Assembly (NCBI GenBank): GCA_030592465.1
Contig: JAUVJB010000188.1
Location: 1 to 6,094 of the forward strand
DNA length: 6,094 nt
Direction of reading: 5' to 3'
Source of the DNA: Bacteroidota bacterium
Lineage (GTDB): Bacteria; Bacteroidota; Bacteroidia; Bacteroidales; B39-G9
Shown: one piece after another, positions 5,615 through 6,094 of the stretch
Layout of the letters: each line of letters begins with the position of its first letter
Position numbering within the stretch: the first letter of the stretch is position 1
Position numbers and translations under genes: made by a program
The notes under the pieces: generated by a model
What the model was told of the DNA's origin: nothing
What the model saw: the letters and a program-made list of their open reading frames with translations, nothing else
Databases searched by the model: none

Positions 5615-5621
5615 AAGGAGG
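5546..5621 (+). promoter_or_regulatory. long A/T hairpin that can mask the SD of the downstream gene
   Basis: Arms 5553-5574 and 5591-5612 are exact reverse complements over 22 bp, made only of A and T. Inside, after a T/T mismatch, four more pairs (5576-5579 with 5586-5589) leave a GTAAGA loop. Outside, after a G/A mismatch, TTCTTT (5546-5551) can pair with AAAGGA (5614-5619), including one U-G wobble, and so cover part of the SD. In RNA this is a near-continuous stem of about 32 pairs ending on the ribosome site. It may be a translational switch or a DNA-level palindrome. Confidence 0.6.
5613..5621 (+). promoter_or_regulatory. strong Shine-Dalgarno AAAAGGAGG
   Basis: A near-ideal SD sits 7 nt before the ATG at 5629. 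None of the other genes in the window has one of this strength, so this start appears to rely on SD pairing. It overlaps the putative leader stop and the base of the hairpin. Confidence 0.8.
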
Positions 5622-5628
5622 AAAAATT

Positions 5629-6094
5629 ATGGCTAAGAAAAATGTTATAATAATAGGTGCTGCCGGAAGAGATTTCCATAACTTTAATACTTACTTTAGA
5701 GGTAACCAAGATTATAACGTAGTAGCTTTTACAGCTGCTCAAATTCCTGATATTGACGGAAGAAAGTATCCTGCGGTATTAGCGGGTAAGGATTTATATC
5801 CTGATGGTATTCCTATTTTTACTGAGGCAGAATTACCAACTCTTATTAAAGAGAAAAATATTGATGATTGTGTATTTTCATATAGTGATGTTCCTTATCA
5901 AAGAGTAATGAATGTTAGTGCTGTTGTTAATGCTGCCGGTGCTAATTTTATGCTTTTAGGTCCCGGTGATACTATGATTGAAAGTAAAAAACCTGTTATT
6001 GCAGTTGTTGCAACTCGTACCGGTTGTGGTAAAAGTCAAACATCACGTAAAGTTATTGAAGATTTAATGGAACGAGGATTAAAAGTTGTTGCTA
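5629..6094 (+). CDS. COG2403-like P-loop protein, cyclic 2,3-diphosphoglycerate synthetase-related (partial)
   Basis: The first 155 residues are present and the gene runs off the right edge; family members are, from memory, around 440-460 residues, so about two thirds is missing. The N-terminus is a Rossmann-like segment, KNVIIIGAAGRDFHNFN (4-20). A region with GIPIFTEAELPTLI and DDCVFSYSDVPY follows. A P-loop, TRTGCGKSQTSR (129-140), binds the phosphates of ATP or GTP. This layout fits the predicted-GTPase group COG2403, which includes archaeal cyclic 2,3-diphosphoglycerate synthetase. In bacteria the reaction is not established to my knowledge, so no substrate is assigned. The position where Walker A normally has Gly or Ala is Thr here. 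The start is fixed by the ideal SD 7 nt upstream and the MAKKNVIIIG sequence. Regulation through the hairpin in the leader is likely if that structure is real. Confidence 0.85.
   Translation, partial: MAKKNVIIIGAAGRDFHNFNTYFRGNQDYNVVAFTAAQIPDIDGRKYPAVLAGKDLYPDGIPIFTEAELPTLIKEKNIDDCVFSYSDVPYQRVMNVSAVVNAAGANFMLLGPGDTMIESKKPVIAVVATRTGCGKSQTSRKVIEDLMERGLKVVA

Noticed and set aside
5533..5742. Minus-strand ORF across the hairpin and start of the COG2403-like gene
   Set aside because: It is antisense to a convincing coding start with a strong SD, and its composition reflects the A/T palindrome.
1..6094. tRNA or rRNA genes
   Set aside because: No cloverleaf with the GTTC-type T-loop and CCA-compatible acceptor, nor any conserved rRNA stretch, was noticed on either strand; a tRNAscan run would settle it.

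Overview
The window is AT-rich DNA, most probably from a member of the Bacteroidota (Bacteroidales-like). Four things suggest this: a Bacteroidota-type SpoU/TrmH methyltransferase; a large OmpA-like/TPR lipoprotein of a kind I associate with Bacteroides and relatives; several boxes fitting the Bacteroidota -7 promoter consensus TAnnTTTG; and mostly absent Shine-Dalgarno (SD) sequences. This assignment comes from family recognition by eye, not from a search.

Layout, left to right. (1) The last 22 codons of a probable upstream plus-strand gene. (2) A complete arginine deiminase (122-1384, +) with every catalytic residue visible. (3) A 242-bp spacer with an octamer tandem repeat and a GC-rich perfect palindrome. 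(4) A TrmH/SpoU-family RNA 2'-O-methyltransferase (1627-2157, +). (5) About 460 bp without a convincing gene but dense in inverted repeats, closed by a strong bidirectional terminator. (6) A 586-residue OmpA-like/TPR lipoprotein on the minus strand (2671-4431). (7) A 373-bp spacer with a poly-A tract near the lipoprotein promoter, a pair of mutually exclusive hairpins and a second copy of the GC palindrome. (8) An acyl-carrier-protein phosphodiesterase (4805-5401, -). (9) A divergent spacer leading to the first 155 residues of a COG2403-like P-loop protein, related to cyclic 2,3-diphosphoglycerate synthetase, which runs off the right edge (5629 onward, +).

The genes do not form one operon: strands alternate and spacers are long. 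ArcA (arginine catabolism), TrmH (RNA modification), the lipoprotein (envelope) and AcpH (acyl-carrier-protein turnover) look like independent housekeeping or envelope units. The most unusual element is the leader of the COG2403-like gene. It has a 22-bp perfect all-A/T inverted repeat whose base can pair with a strong SD. A possible 33-codon leader ORF crosses the hairpin and stops on the first bases of that SD. This resembles translational attenuation or an RNA thermometer and is the best lead here. The second lead is a set of intergenic repeats (GC palindrome, octamer repeat, shared motif pairs) that look like a genome-wide dispersed repeat family.
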